Assembly (NCBI RefSeq): GCF_020360975.1
Contig: NW_025408683.1
Coordinates: forward strand, 930,001 to 994,000
Reading direction: 5' to 3'
Length of the DNA stretch: 64,000 nt
Origin: Hirsutella rhossiliensis
Taxonomy: Eukaryota > Ascomycota > Sordariomycetes > Hypocreales > Ophiocordycipitaceae
In this document: positions 48,864 to 60,880 of the stretch, piece after piece
How positions within the stretch are numbered: position 1 is the first letter of the stretch
Layout of the letters: each line of letters opens with the position of its first letter
Position numbers and translations under genes: made by a program
Notes under the pieces: model-generated
What the model was told of the DNA's origin: nothing
What the model saw: the letters and a program-made list of their open reading frames with translations, nothing else
Database searches by the model: none

Positions 48864-48871
48864 CTTATATA
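48864..48871 (-). promoter_or_regulatory. TATA box of the opposite-strand gene, copy D
   Basis: cttatata on the plus strand, at the same spacing from the donor site as in the other copies. Confidence 0.5.
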
Positions 48872-49174
48872 CCCTTAGGTAAAGGAGGCTGCTTAAAGAT
48901 AAGGGGACGGGTAACCTAAGGCTTACGTAGGTCTAGGCTAGCCGCCGGCTACCTAAGAGCGTATATAATAAGTTACGCCCTTATTTAAATAGCTAGCCGG
49001 CTAATAAGTATAGAGCTTAGTTCTAGCTACCTAAGCTAATAAGCGTAAGGATAATAGGGCTAGTAAGGTTAGTACGATTAATAGGAGAGGGTAAGGTAAA
49101 GCTAGCGGTATAGGCCTAATAGTATAAAAGCTATTAATTAAGTAGCGCTACGCCGCGCTTAAGGGAGGGTATTA

Positions 49175-49360
49175 TATAAGAGTCTTTAACTATTATAGGT
49201 TATAGGCTTAAGCTATAGCTTAAGCTATATAGTTACGTATAAAGGGCCAGATCTTATATATATATATATAAGCTAGCTATATATAAGAGAGCTTTATATA
49301 GCTTATTAATATTATCTTATAGATAGTACTTATATATATACCTTTACTTACTTTATAATA
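49175..49360 (+). repeat. G1-D 3' LTR (186 bp)
   Basis: Starts tataagagtc and ends ctttataata, preceded by aagggagggtat. The following atagc (49361-49365) is the likely right TSD; K2 sequence continues from there. Confidence 0.94.
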
Positions 49361-49365
49361 ATAGC

Positions 49366-51290
49366 CCTTAGTAATAAGTAAATTATTTATAGTTTAATAC
49401 TATCTTTAAAAATTACCTTACTTTAGTTTAGTTTAAACTAAGGTAACTAAGTCCTTAGTCTAATCCTTTATATATATATAATATATACCTCCTTTTTTTA
49501 TAAACTAAGCTATAAAGCGCTACTTTAAAAAGTAAGGCCTTACCTCTTAGTATAGCTTTTACTTCTTATAATACTATTAAGTTAAAGCTAGCTTAGTAAT
49601 AAAGCGCTAACTAAGCTAGCTTATATTTCTTATATATATTCTAGAATAATACTTTTAGTTATATATAGGTAAGGTTAAGGTAAAAAGGGTTATTTATATA
49701 AAGAGGGAGGCGCTTTATCTCCTAGCTCTTTTTTATTTACTATACCTATAAATATTATTTATACTTAGTTTAGCCTCCCTAGCCTTACTAGCTAGCGGGT
49801 ATCCTAAGCTTAACCTCTTATCTTAGCACGGTCTACTTAGTCTTTACTTTTAAACTATAGTTAAATTAAGAACGCCCTGAGTTTCGATAATAGGTAGTAC
49901 CTATTACTTAGCGTAAGTTTAAGTATTTATAAACTATTAAGGTTATCGTAAGTAGTTTTCCCTTACTATTTCCTAGGCTTTATTTACTATAAGGTAAGTT
50001 TAAGTCTATAATAAGTAGTCCCCTTAATATAAAATATAGTTATAAGGGATTTCGCTTTTCTTAGCTTTATAATTATCCTTGCCCTTATTATATACTATAC
50101 TCTTATATTAGCTATAAAGTTATATTAATATATACCGCTTAGCAATATAGCTATACCTATAGTAATTATAGTATTTTTATAGTTAAACTAACTTATTATA
50201 AGGTTTATATTAAAAGATTTATACTTTAAGGACTATACTTAGGTTATAAAGCTTATTAGCTTTCTTAGGGCTACTAACCTTAATATATATAGTTATTACT
50301 ATTAATATCTTAGATTATAAGTATAGCGCTTAGGCTTATAAGACCTTAACTTTATTTACCTTTATAATCTTATAAAGTAATCGCTTTTTATTTACTATCG
50401 CGACCCTTAAGTAAATATTCTTAGCGACTACTATATATATATAGTAGGTAATTATAGCCTCTAGTTTAAATATAGACTTAACTTAGCCTTAGTCCCTTTA
50501 ATAGGCTCTTACTAAGGTATTAAATATAACCGCGATATCTTTACTTTAAAAGCGCCTTACCGCTATAGCGCTTATACCTTTTAAGGCTATATTTACTACC
50601 TTTACTATATCTTTTAGTTCGCGGCTTAGGACTTTAAGCGGTGCCTTAGTAAGGACTATAATAATCTTATATTTATAGCGCGGTAGTTATCACGAAGTAT
50701 AGCTTAATTTTATAGTTCTTAGAGATATCCTTTAGTAAGAGGGACTAAGGAAGCTAAAAATACTAAATATAAAAGAAGGAAGAAGGAGCTAAAAAGAGGT
50801 ATAGAAAGGAGGGTAAGGGTATAAAAGGAAGTATAAGTAGCGATAGCCTCTTATAAAGGTAGTAAGAGATAAAACGGATATACTAGTAACGGCTTAAAAG
50901 GAAGGGAAAAACTAGTAAAAAGCTTAGTAGTTAAAAGGATATTAGTAGCTTCTTTAAGTAAGATCTTCTTTATTAATTAAGATATTAAATAGGTATAAAA
51001 AGCGGCGTTAAATAAAAGAAAAAAGGATAATTAAGGTAATATAATAATTACTTCCCTATTATAATTACTACCCTTATAAGATTTAAATATCTCTACCTTA
51101 CTTATCTATCCCCTTACTTTTACTTTTACCTTTATATATTTTATATATACTTCTTATATCTCTTTATATAAGAGTTATAAGCCTAGGAGGAATAATATTC
51201 TTATACTTTCTAGCTACTTTAAAAGATACCTTTCTTATATCCTTTTACCCCTCTTATTAAAAAAGCTAATATTTAACCGACTTTTCTACC
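49366..51290 (+). other. K2 5' part, unassigned
   Basis: Strongly RIP-damaged sequence with no domain I can name. It precedes the gag-like frame, so it may be the leader and start of gag of K2, or an older sequence. A few GC islets remain (for example 50630-50700). Confidence 0.4.
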
Positions 51291-52260
51291 CCTTCCTTTA
51301 TAATAATAACGAAAAATAACTCTACCGCCCTTATAGTTTATAGGAAGATTCTTATAAAGCCCTAAGATTAAGATAAGTAAGTAAAGGAGCTATAGGCTTA
51401 TATAAATAGAACTATTTATAATTTAGTCTTCTTTAATAAGTAGGACCCTCTTAAGCCCTCTCTTTATCTTAGGGTAACGGAATTTATAAAGGGAGCTTCC
51501 CTCTTTTTTAAGCTAACCTCTATATAGTAAAGAGCCTTTTTTACTACCTTAAGTAACTACGAAAGTTATTAAAAGAAATACCTTTATAAGATAAAGCTAC
51601 TAACTACTATATATATAGCGATAATAGAATCCGTTAGTACTATAAAGCTAATCTCTTTTTAAAAGGAAGAGACTTTAAAGTAGTAGCTTTTAAAGCTCGA
51701 AACCTTAATAGCTCCCTTAAAGGGCTATATAACTAACCGTATTAAGAAGACCTATATAATATACTTAGGAGCCTTTTTTACTAGGAACCTACTAGCTTCT
51801 TCGTAGCTAGCTAAGTAAGAAGAAATCCTTAAGGAAGCTAACTAATACTTTCTTATAAAAGCTCTTTTTAGCTAGTAGCTATAGGATATATCTCTATTAA
51901 TAAAGCTTATTAGTAATAGTTACTTAACTATCTTTTAAGAAGCTAGCTAAGAACTAAATAAAGAGGCTACTAAAGTATAATAATAAGTAGTCTTATTTTT
52001 TTATAACTAGTACTTAACCTAGATAGTTTAACCTATAGCTACTATAGCCCTTATTACTATAGCTATTGCTCCTTTAGCTCCTCCTCCTTTAAGACCTTTA
52101 ACCTTATCTTTAACAGCTACCTTAGTCCTAGCTATAGCTCCGCCTTCTACTCTAGGCCTAGCCCTGTTAGTTAGACTAGCCTAACTAGTCCCTTAATAGA
52201 CCTTTTAGTCTATTAGTCGAAAAATTAAGGAACTAGTCGAAATCGAACCTCTTTATTAAA
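51291..52260 (+). pseudogene. K2 gag-like frame
   Basis: A frame with only TAG/TAA interruptions. It has helical text such as L-S-N-Y-E-S-Y and Y-K-I-K-L-L-T-T-I-Y near 51550-51610, resembling the N-terminal part of copia-type gag, and ends in a Pro/Leu-rich stretch (P-L-A-P-P-P-L-R-P-L) near 52070-52100. The call depends largely on the protease and integrase that follow. Confidence 0.5.
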
Positions 52261-52499
52261 ATTAGTAATAAGGGGTAAAAAGGGGAGGTTTTTAAGTAGA
52301 CCTTTTAAACTAAGATAAGGATTCCTCGAAGAAATAAATAAGGGGGAATCGACCTACTTACTAAGTATATAAAAAGCCCTATTAGCTTAAAGACTACTAA
52401 TAAGTCTTTAAGGAAAACCGACTTAAAGGAATTAACCTTTTAAAGAAGCTATAAGAAATAGTATAATAGTCTCTTAAGGAGGACTACTTACTATAAAAG

Positions 52500-54175
52500 A
52501 AGATAGATAAGATTCGGGTTACTAAGAAATAGTAACTAACGCTGCTACCTTTATTTAAGCCGTAAATTTAAGGAAAAATCGTTAGTATAGTAAATCTAGT
52601 ATTTATCTTCCTTATAGATTAATAAGACTACCTATTAAGACCCTTTAATTATCCGCTATAAAAATTAGCTATCCTTAACTCTAGTACTTCCCTTAATATT
52701 TATAATATACTCTTATAATTCTAGTCCTTTAAGAAAGTATAAAGGGAATATCTTATTACTAGGGAATTAATTATATAGATAGAGGGATATAGAAGGGTAA
52801 ATTTTACGATAAAATTACTTAATAGGACTATATAAATTCTTTAATAAAAAAGGGTAGCTTTTTACCCTTAATTTTTAATAAGCTTAATTTTCTTTTACCT
52901 TCTTTAAAAGGAAGGAATCTTTTAAGATATAACGTTTAGGCCTATAAGGCTAGTTTAAAAGATATAGACTATTAAGCTTATTAAGGAGAAATTCGGTTAA
53001 TATATTCTTAAATTCCGACCTATTCTTAGGAAGGAATCTCTTAAGAAGTTAGCTTTCCTTACTTAAAGAAGGGTAGGTTTTAAGGACCCTCTTTTAATAG
53101 CCTAAGGAGACGGCCTTCCTTAGTATATACGACTTAGTTATCTAAGCCCCCTAGCTTTATATAAGCTAGGCTAATAATAGGGCGTATAAATAAGAGGCTT
53201 AAAGACCGTCGAATATAAATACTATAGCTAAGGAAAGACTAAGAAACGAATTTCTAAACGAACTGCTTTATAGCCGGACTAGCTATATAAGGAAATTTAG
53301 GTTAACTAAACTAACTTCTTTAAGGATTAAGAAAGCCTTATTAAGGTAATGTTTTTTATAAACGCTTTTTTAGGGACGATTTTCCTTTATTCCTTATAGA
53401 CTTACTTAAGTAAGTATAACTAGTTTACTATTTAAGACTTTATTAACTAAATAAAATCCTACTTTAGCTATAAGGTAAAGAGGATATAGTTTAATATATA
53501 GTTATTTATAAAGGATATCTTAAATTAGCTTTAAAAAAAGGGTATTTTACCCTTCTTATTATTACTAAATACCTAGGCCTAAAATAAAGGGGTAGAAAGA
53601 TTAAAGGGTACTATAATAAAAAGGGCTTATATAATAAGACTTACTATATAGCTTCCCTATAACCTTTAAAGGGAAGTTATTAAGACCGCCTATTACTTTT
53701 AAAACTAGACCTTAAGGGACCCTAGGGGCCTAAAGGACTATAGGGACCTAGAGACCTTTATTAAAACCTAAGGAATAAACTAGAAATTACCCTTTAAGCT
53801 CTTTATAAAAAAGAGGGCCTTACTAGCTTACCTTTATACCTATAGCTATAAGGTATATACTATAACTACCGATATATAGCTAAAAAGGAAGAAGAAAAGA
53901 AAGCTTAATCTTAGAGCCTTTATTAGTTATCTTATTAGTTATAACTTTATAAATATCTTTTAGATCTAGATTCCTCTTTTATAGAAGTTTATTTTAACTA
54001 AGGATATAATTTTTAATAAATCTAGCTTCTTTAATAGAAAGAGGGATTAATAGCCCTTCTTACTCTTATAACGTTAGCTAATTTAAAAGATCTAAATCCC
54101 CCTTTCTTAATAGTTTAAAAAAGAGGTCTTAAATAAGGAAATAAAAAAAGAAACTAATATTAAAGTAGTTAAGGA
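52500..54175 (+). pseudogene. K2 protease, GAG-pre-integrase and integrase (Ty1/copia)
   Basis: The protease active-site region reads A-I-L-N-S-S-T-S-L at about 52667-52700 (N at 52677-52679 for catalytic Asp). A GAG-pre-integrase block follows (F-T-I-K-L-L-N-R-T-I, near 52800). The integrase core starts with V-M-F-F-I-N-A-F-L-G (53347-53380) and contains N-K-G-V-E-R-L-K-G-T (53583-53612) with the catalytic Glu kept. The typical fungal copia block T-T-D-I-x-L-K-R-K-K-K-R-K is near 53860-53900. The frame is cut by G1-F; aagga (54171-54175) is its left TSD. Frame changes occur between protease and integrase, so small indels are likely. Confidence 0.8.
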
Positions 54176-54361
54176 TATTATAAAGTAAGTAGAGGTATAT
54201 ATATAAGTATTATTTATAAGATAATATTAATAAGCTATATAGAGCTCTCTTATATATAGCTAGCCTATATATATATATATAGGATCCGGCCTTTTATATA
54301 TAACTATATAGCTTAGGCTATAGCCTAAGCCTATAACTTATAATAGTTAAAGACTCTTATA
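54176..54361 (-). repeat. G1-F 3' LTR (186 bp)
   Basis: Same length and ends. The palindrome gcttaggctatagcctaagc is kept at about 54311-54330. Left TSD aagga at 54171-54175. Confidence 0.94.
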
Positions 54362-54664
54362 TAATACCCTCCTTTAAGCGCGGCGTAGTATTACTTAATT
54401 AATAGCTTTTATACTATTAAGCCTATACTGCTAGCTCTACCTTACCCTTTCCTATTAATTATACTAGCCCTACTAGCCTTATTATCCCTATACTTATTAG
54501 CTTAGGTAGCTAGAACTAAGCTCTATACTTATCGGCCGGCTAGCCGTTTAAATAAGGGCGCAACCTATTATATACGCCCCTAGGTAGCTAGCGGCCGGCC
54601 TAGACCTATATAAGCCTTAAGTTACCCGTCCCCTTAGCCTTAAGTAGCCTCCTCTACCTAGGGG

Positions 54665-54672
54665 TATATAAA
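54665..54672 (+). promoter_or_regulatory. TATA box of the opposite-strand gene, copy F
   Basis: tatataaa within ggggtatataaagcgg, at the conserved distance from the donor at 54741. Confidence 0.52.
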
Positions 54673-54813
54673 GCGGTATCCCCTCTTTCTTCCTTCTTTT
54701 CCTTCTCCTCTTTCTTTAACTATAATAGTAGTAGTAATAAGTAAGTTCCCCTCTACCTTAAGCGTTAGCTCGTTCTTAGCTATATAGCTTACCTTATTAA
54801 TATATACTTATAG

Positions 54814-55814
54814 TAATAGCTATAATAGTAATAATAGCCTTAATAATAATAACTTTAACTAATAAGTTCTTTATTCTATAAAGCGGGAGGCTATAACCTA
54901 TAATATTAACTTCCGCGATAGATATATCTACCTTCCCTTCCCTTACTTCCTCTTTCTTAGAGCGTATAAAGTCGTTTATTAACGCTATACTAAGCACGGC
55001 TAATAATAGCTCCGCCGCTACCGCTACTCCTACCCGCGCCCCCGCGACCGCGCCTACCGCTACCGCTTTTACCTCTACTATACTAGCCGCCCTTATATCG
55101 CCCTTCTAAGTAATAACGCCGTCCCCGCCGCTAGCTATAACGCCCGGCCCCTCTACCCCTACCTTTACCTCTACTACCCTTATAAGTCCGCTACTTAGTA
55201 AGTATAGTAGCTATTTTCCGCTAACTTCTTAAAGTATAAACGCTAAGTATAGGCTAGAGCCGCCTATACGGCCTCTTATATATAGTATACGTTATAAAAG
55301 CTCTCTTATACTAGCTAAGTTAAGCGCCGCTATAGCGGTAGTTATTATTAATATATATATACCGGCCGCGCCTATAAGGCGGCGCCTTCTATCTTACTTA
55401 CTACGGCGTTAGCTTAAAAGGCCGGTATATATAGGTAAGTATAGGGAGCTACTAAGAAGCGCCTTACCGCCGCCGCCGCCGCTTACCGTAATCTCCGCGC
55501 CCTTAAGCGCTAGGGCCTTATCTTTAATTAAGTTCCTTTCCTTTAGCTCTTTTACTTCCGCTATTAACTCTCTTAGTACTAAGGATACTACCTCTATCGC
55601 TTTATTGGCGGTCCCTATAGCTATGCCCGCCGCCCCCGCCGCTACTACTAGCTAGGCCCCCCCCGCCCCTAGAGCCCCTAGAGCTACCGCTACCGCTAAC
55701 TAGCTCGCGGGCCTAAAGGGCCGCCTAAGCGCTTTAGAGAGCGCCGCCGCTATTAATAAGGTAGAGAAGGATAATAAAGATAAGGATAAGGATAATAATA
55801 AGGATAAGGAGTAG
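54814..55814 (+). pseudogene. G1 opposite-strand accessory gene, copy F
   Basis: Collinear with copy A and shares its taa codon. Ends at TAG 55812-55814 after an Asp/Lys tail. The first-exon AG before the donor has become AA. The Arg-rich and Pro-rich blocks are readable at about 55370-55490. Confidence 0.57.
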
Positions 55815-55929
55815 GTTTAAGTAGTTTAAGGGCTCTACCTTAAAATAAACGCTATTTTTATCTTTACTTATATTATTATACTTACGTTATTATAACTAAT
55901 TACTTTACTTTACTTACTTTATAGTCTTA

Positions 55930-58061
55930 GCCTAAGCTATTATTAATAGTGTATTAGTTTATTATTTTTATTTACTATTCTAAATAAAGCTTTAAACTTA
56001 TCGAGGGCTATAGTTCCTATAAACTTATATATAGGTTCTTATATAAGGTTAAGATACCCGCGCTATTTAATAAGGACCTCTTAGCGTTTCCCCTTACTAA
56101 CCTTTTTCTAGCGCATAGCCTATATCTCTTTAACCTTAAACTTATCCTCTCCCTTTACTTTAATTATAGGCGGTTAAGTATCTACTACTTTTTATTTAAG
56201 TAGTAGGTTAAAGGAGGCTCTATAAAGGAGGTCTATATTAATCTTATTATAGACCCCTATTAAGAGACTATCGAGCTCTATAACCTATAGGCTAATAACC
56301 CTTTATACTATAAACTTTATATATAGCTAGTTAAGCTTCTTCTTTAGCTATACTAACCTATAGTTATAGAGGTCTAGCTGTACTTTATTTCCTACTATAA
56401 ACCTATCTACTAAGGCCCTAGTCTTATTAGTATACCGCTCTTAATCTTATACTACGGCGGCTATCGCGGATTAGTAATAATCTATAGTCTCTTATAGCTT
56501 TTATATAAATATAGAGGCGCGGCCCTTTAGTAATAAATTACTATACTACTCCGCTACTATATTTATAGTAAAGGGAACTAATAAGGGTAGTTTAAAGCTA
56601 TATATTATAAAGAAAAGGGCTATTTTAATAGAGGTATATAGTTTACTATTTAATATAAGTTAGGCCGCGGGGAGCTATAGGTCTTAGTTTACTTAATTAT
56701 AAGCTATAATAGCCTATAAGTAAGCTTATACTTCTTAGTTAACCCTCTTAGGCCCTCTATTAGTTTATAGGTAATATACTATACTAAGTAGCTATATAAT
56801 TTAAAGTAGCTAGTATAAGTACTATTAAAAGCAGCTAGTTTAATTCGATCCCTTATCGCTTATAATAAAGGCTAGCTAGCTATATAAGCGGGCCTAGTAC
56901 TATAAGAAGCGCTTTATATAGGACTCTATATCTATAAATAGTATTAGCTTTAATATTATAAACTTACTAAGTTAGTCCTTAATTACCTATATATAGTAGT
57001 TGCCGCCCTTTATAAGTAGGACGTTTATTATAAAGTCTATCTATATATATATATAGAACTAGTTAGGTACTAAAAGCTACTTAAGTAGCCCCTTAAGCTA
57101 CGCCCTTTAAATCTTAGTATAGCTATAGATATTATAGTTATAAAGGAAGTAGCGAATATAGTACTATAGGAGGGGCTAGTAGAAATCCCTTATAAGGCTT
57201 ACTACTATACCTTATTAACCTAGGTAGCCTATAATACTAAAGTTATAAACGAGCTAAACTAGCTTCCCTTAAAGCTTATTTTATTTATTTAGCTTTAATA
57301 GTCTATCCTTCTTTTTAACTTCTATAGTATAGCGCGCTTACTACCTATAGTCTCCCCTATTAATATAGATGCCCTTATAGGTTAATATAATAGTTAGCTA
57401 CTTATACTTTTAGCTTTAGCTTTAAATTAAAGTATTAAGCGCTAGACTTAATAGCGCGGCGTATGCTCTTATAAGTATAGTCTAGAAATAATATCCTATC
57501 CTATAAGCGTTAAAGGACCTTATCTTAGAATACCCGCGCTATATACGCCCTTAGGCTAGTCTATCCCTCCTCGCTAAGCTAAGGCAAAGGTATAAAGGAA
57601 GGCTTATTTATTAGCGCCGCGCCTTCCTTTACTAAGGAAGCGCCTATATAAGTCTATAGCGCTTTTTATAGGATAAGCTATAGATCCTAGGCCTCGATAT
57701 CTACTCCCGTTAGCTAGTCCTAATCCTTTTAAGAAAGTATATCTAAGACTATAAAGTCCTGCCCTAGCTAGTACTTAATTAAGAAGTTAAAGTATAAGAG
57801 ATACTTTACTTAGCGGGCTTACCGCTCTAAGAGGTACTAGTAGGTTATAAAGTACTTAAGGTTCCTATAGTCTATAAGAACCTTAAAGCTCTTATAGCTT
57901 TAAAGCTCCGCTTACTATTACTTAAGGTAGCTAATAATCGCTAATATCTCCTTATTATAAATAGCGTAATTCTACTCTATTAAGGTTAGCTTATAAGAGT
58001 AGAACGCTATTAGTTGCTTTTACTTATCTACCTCCTAAGAGAGCGTTCCTTTAAGTACCTA
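55930..58061 (-). pseudogene. G1-F pol: RNase H, integrase, chromodomain
   Basis: Collinear with copy B 8000-10109. RNase H lies near 57840-57900, the integrase S-D-R-G-x-N region near 56840-56870 and the chromodomain near 56030-56070. Truncated upstream by G3. Damage is strong. Confidence 0.88.
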
Positions 58062-59940
58062 TAACGACTAGCGTTATTCTTAAGGGATAAACCTATCGAG
58101 GGGTTTATATTAGTAGATATAATAGGGCGTGGTCTAAGTAATAATAAGTATATTACGTTAGTAATAAGTCGGAGGTTATAGACCGTAAACTATAACTGGG
58201 TAATTAAGTAATCGGAATTAAAGGTAAGATAGTAATAGAGATCGTAATAATTATAATATATTAAAAGCTATCGAGCTATCTATTTAAAGGAGTAAAAGTA
58301 AGTAGCTATATATACCTATAGAGACTATCCTTAGATTATAGGCCTAGCTATAATCCCTAACGTTAGATCGTATAGAGCATAGTAATCTTATTAATCCTAG
58401 ATTGCTTAGATCTCTATAATCTCCTCGATCCTATATCTATTAGATAGTCGTACTAACTATTTATCCGTTAAACCGTATTATATACTTAACGCGGTCGACC
58501 GTTAGCGGCCTAGTAGCTATAGTTATAATATAATATCTTCCCTCCTTTTAGTCTTATCTATAAGACCTATTATAGCTACCTTAGCCGCTATATATAAATA
58601 TACCCTTATCGCGTTATATATAAGTATATCGTTCTTTATTTCTTTATCCTTTTAGGATATACTACTAATAGTATATCTAGTCGTATATTAAAAAATCGTT
58701 CCTAAAAAGCCTTTAAGCGCGCTACTCTTACTAAATATATAGACTTAAGTAGAGATCCTACCGATATACTATATACTTAATACTTTAAGGTAAAGAAGAC
58801 GAATCATTAAATAGCCGAAAATTCTTCGTGCTATAATAATTATATTACTAGTAGTCGTCCTTATTATAATAGTATTTTAGTAGTATCTTTTTATAGGTAT
58901 CTTTTAATTCTTTCTATATATAGTAGCTAATATATTTCTTTTAGTAACTAAATTATTAACGGAGTAGCGTAGGCTATATTCTAAAGAGGAGGAAGCTAGG
59001 GAAGCCTTATTAAAGCTTTAGGTATAGCTTACGAACCTTTAGTCGTAAATATCTTATCGCGAAGACTATTGCGCTACGTAGGCAAAAGTAGAACGCGCGC
59101 TCTAATAAGTACGCTGCAATTAATATATATAACTAATAACCGTGTTTTTCCGATATATCTATCGCTATTAATCGTTTAGCTTATATCTAGAAAATTCGGA
59201 ATCGTATAAAGGAAAAGAGTTCTAAGTTATTTCGTTATAATATCTAAGAAGTAGATACTAAGGATAGCGTTTTACCTACGCTTAATATCTATAAGTATTA
59301 AGTAGTAAATAACTTATAATCGTTAGGCGTTCTTAATAAGGCGAATTAGTCTTTATTTAGTATTAGCGAGGAGTTTATAGATCTTAGTCCTTTAATCCCT
59401 CTTAAACCTTTTAGTAAAATTATTAAAGTAGAGAGCTATAATAGGTTAAGTGCTTAAGTAGTTCCTAGGTATTTTCCTCTAGTCTATATCCCTTTTACTT
59501 AATAAGGTATTCTTATTACTAACCTTATTTTCTTATATTTAGTATTTATTTTACTTTATATTCTTAATTATTATTAACTTTAATTTTTTCCTATAGTTTA
59601 GTATTTCGTAGCGCTAGTTCTAATAATAAGATATAAAATATCGGGTATATCTATATTATTATAAGTAGCGAAAGTTCGTAGTTAACTTTTAAAATAGTTT
59701 TCTTAACCTTAAATAGTCTAAGTTTCTTAAAATCTAATTTATTACTTAGTCGTTTCGTTTTAATATTTCGTTATATAAGGTAGACTATATCTCCCTCTTA
59801 AAAGATTAGTCCCTATAATCTTTTCCTATTATAGTAAGTAGATATTTATTCTCTAATATATTTCTTTATATAATTTTTATAGCTAATCTACTTATAGTAT
59901 TACTTATTCCGCTTATAGTCCTTATTAAGTAACCTTAAAT
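58062..59940 (-). repeat. G3 3' LTR and 3' untranslated region (not separable here)
   Basis: Sequence between the junction with G1-F and the end of integrase. The 3' LTR must lie in its left part, but without the 5' LTR its inner border cannot be fixed. A GC-richer patch at 58940-59120 keeps tgcgct, ggcaaaag and cgctgcaat. I see no gene I can defend. Confidence 0.5.
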
Positions 59941-60880
59941 ACTTCTAGGTTATATTTATAATTAGCGTATACTAGTAAGAGCTTAGTTATTTCTATAACT
60001 AAGCTATTATAAGCTAGTTACGCTATTAGTAGCTATTTAACTTAATTGTTTTATTCGTAGCTAATATAGTATTATAAATATTATTTAAGCGTTTAGTTAA
60101 GTCGTTCTATTTATCTATCTATTTATAGGTAATAAGCTATACTAAGCTTATATTTCGTCCTTAATTATACTATAAAAGCTTACTGTAATTTAGCTATAAA
60201 TATACTTCCTTTATTAAAGATAATCTCGTTTAGTAGTTTATAATTACTAATAATTACTTATAGGAATATATATACTAGCTCTTTTATATTACTTACTTCT
60301 TTATAAGGTAAAAAGTATTTATACGTTATTAATTTATTAGTAATAACGAATATACTATTATACTTAACGTTAGTTATAAGTTCTTTTAATAGTAATAGCT
60401 TTATAATATAGTCGAAAGCTATTAAATCCTATAGTTTCTTTAGTACTAGTAACGGTTATAATTCTCTATATAGTTTATATCGTTTAGCTTTACTTTATAT
60501 ATAAAGTTTATATTCTTTAATAACTTATTATACTATTTTTTTAAGCTATAAGAAGTTATATTATTATTTAATCTGTTTTATTATTCTTTAGATTCCTTAG
60601 TATCTATATATTAGATATTTATATATATCTTATATAACTTTATCTTATAATTCTAGTAGTATCTAGATTTTATATTTATATATTAGAACTTCTAAATATT
60701 CTATATTATATCCGTTTAATACTTTATATTCTTTTATCTATTTTAGGATCTTTTAGTATATTAAGTCGTTAGGTTATACTTTAAATATTATATTTAGCTA
60801 TCGTTACTAGTAGTTCCCGTTTTCGTTAATTTCTAGGAGCTATCCTTTTACTATAGGTGCTCTTATATCGTAGTTACTTT
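59941..60880 (-). pseudogene. G3 integrase
   Basis: On the minus strand the core reads D-L/F-I-x-K-L-L, then I-F-V-I-T-N-K-L near 60340-60370 and S/F-N-K-G-S-I-F-I-A-K-L near 60190-60240. These correspond to the usual F-V-I-T-D-R-L and S-D-R-G-S-x-F-T-A-K-F-W, with Asp changed to Asn. It lies downstream of RNase H as in all Ty3/gypsy elements. TAG/TAA interrupt it. Confidence 0.8.

Larger units (their letters stand above)
42814..49360 (+). mobile_element. G1 copy D: chromovirus, plus strand, 5' end outside
   Basis: Plus-strand G1 copy entered by G2-II within its gag. From 42814 it aligns to the reverse complement of copy B near 12770. It carries the rest of gag, the full pol, the opposite-strand gene and the 3' LTR. 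One of the two most damaged G1 copies here (with F): most CG sites of B read TA. It was inserted into K2. Confidence 0.93.
49361..54175 (+). mobile_element. K2: partial Ty1/copia element, outermost host in the window
   Basis: The sequence into which G1-D (left) and G1-F (right) inserted. Gag, protease and integrase of a Ty1/copia element can be read on the plus strand; RT and RNase H would lie beyond G1-F and G3, outside the window. No LTR is seen. Confidence 0.78.
54176..58061 (-). mobile_element. G1 copy F: 3' part of a chromovirus, minus strand
   Basis: Minus-strand G1 copy with 3' LTR, opposite-strand gene, integrase with chromodomain and RNase H, up to the RT/RNase H junction where G3 interrupts (sequence matches copy B through 10109 or so). 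The rest of the copy would lie right of the window. Confidence 0.92.

Noticed and set aside
58940..59460. A possible plus-strand gene in the GC-richer patch of G3
   Set aside because: Frames change and no domain emerges even when TAG/TAA are read as Gln or Trp; better explained as the 3' end of G3.
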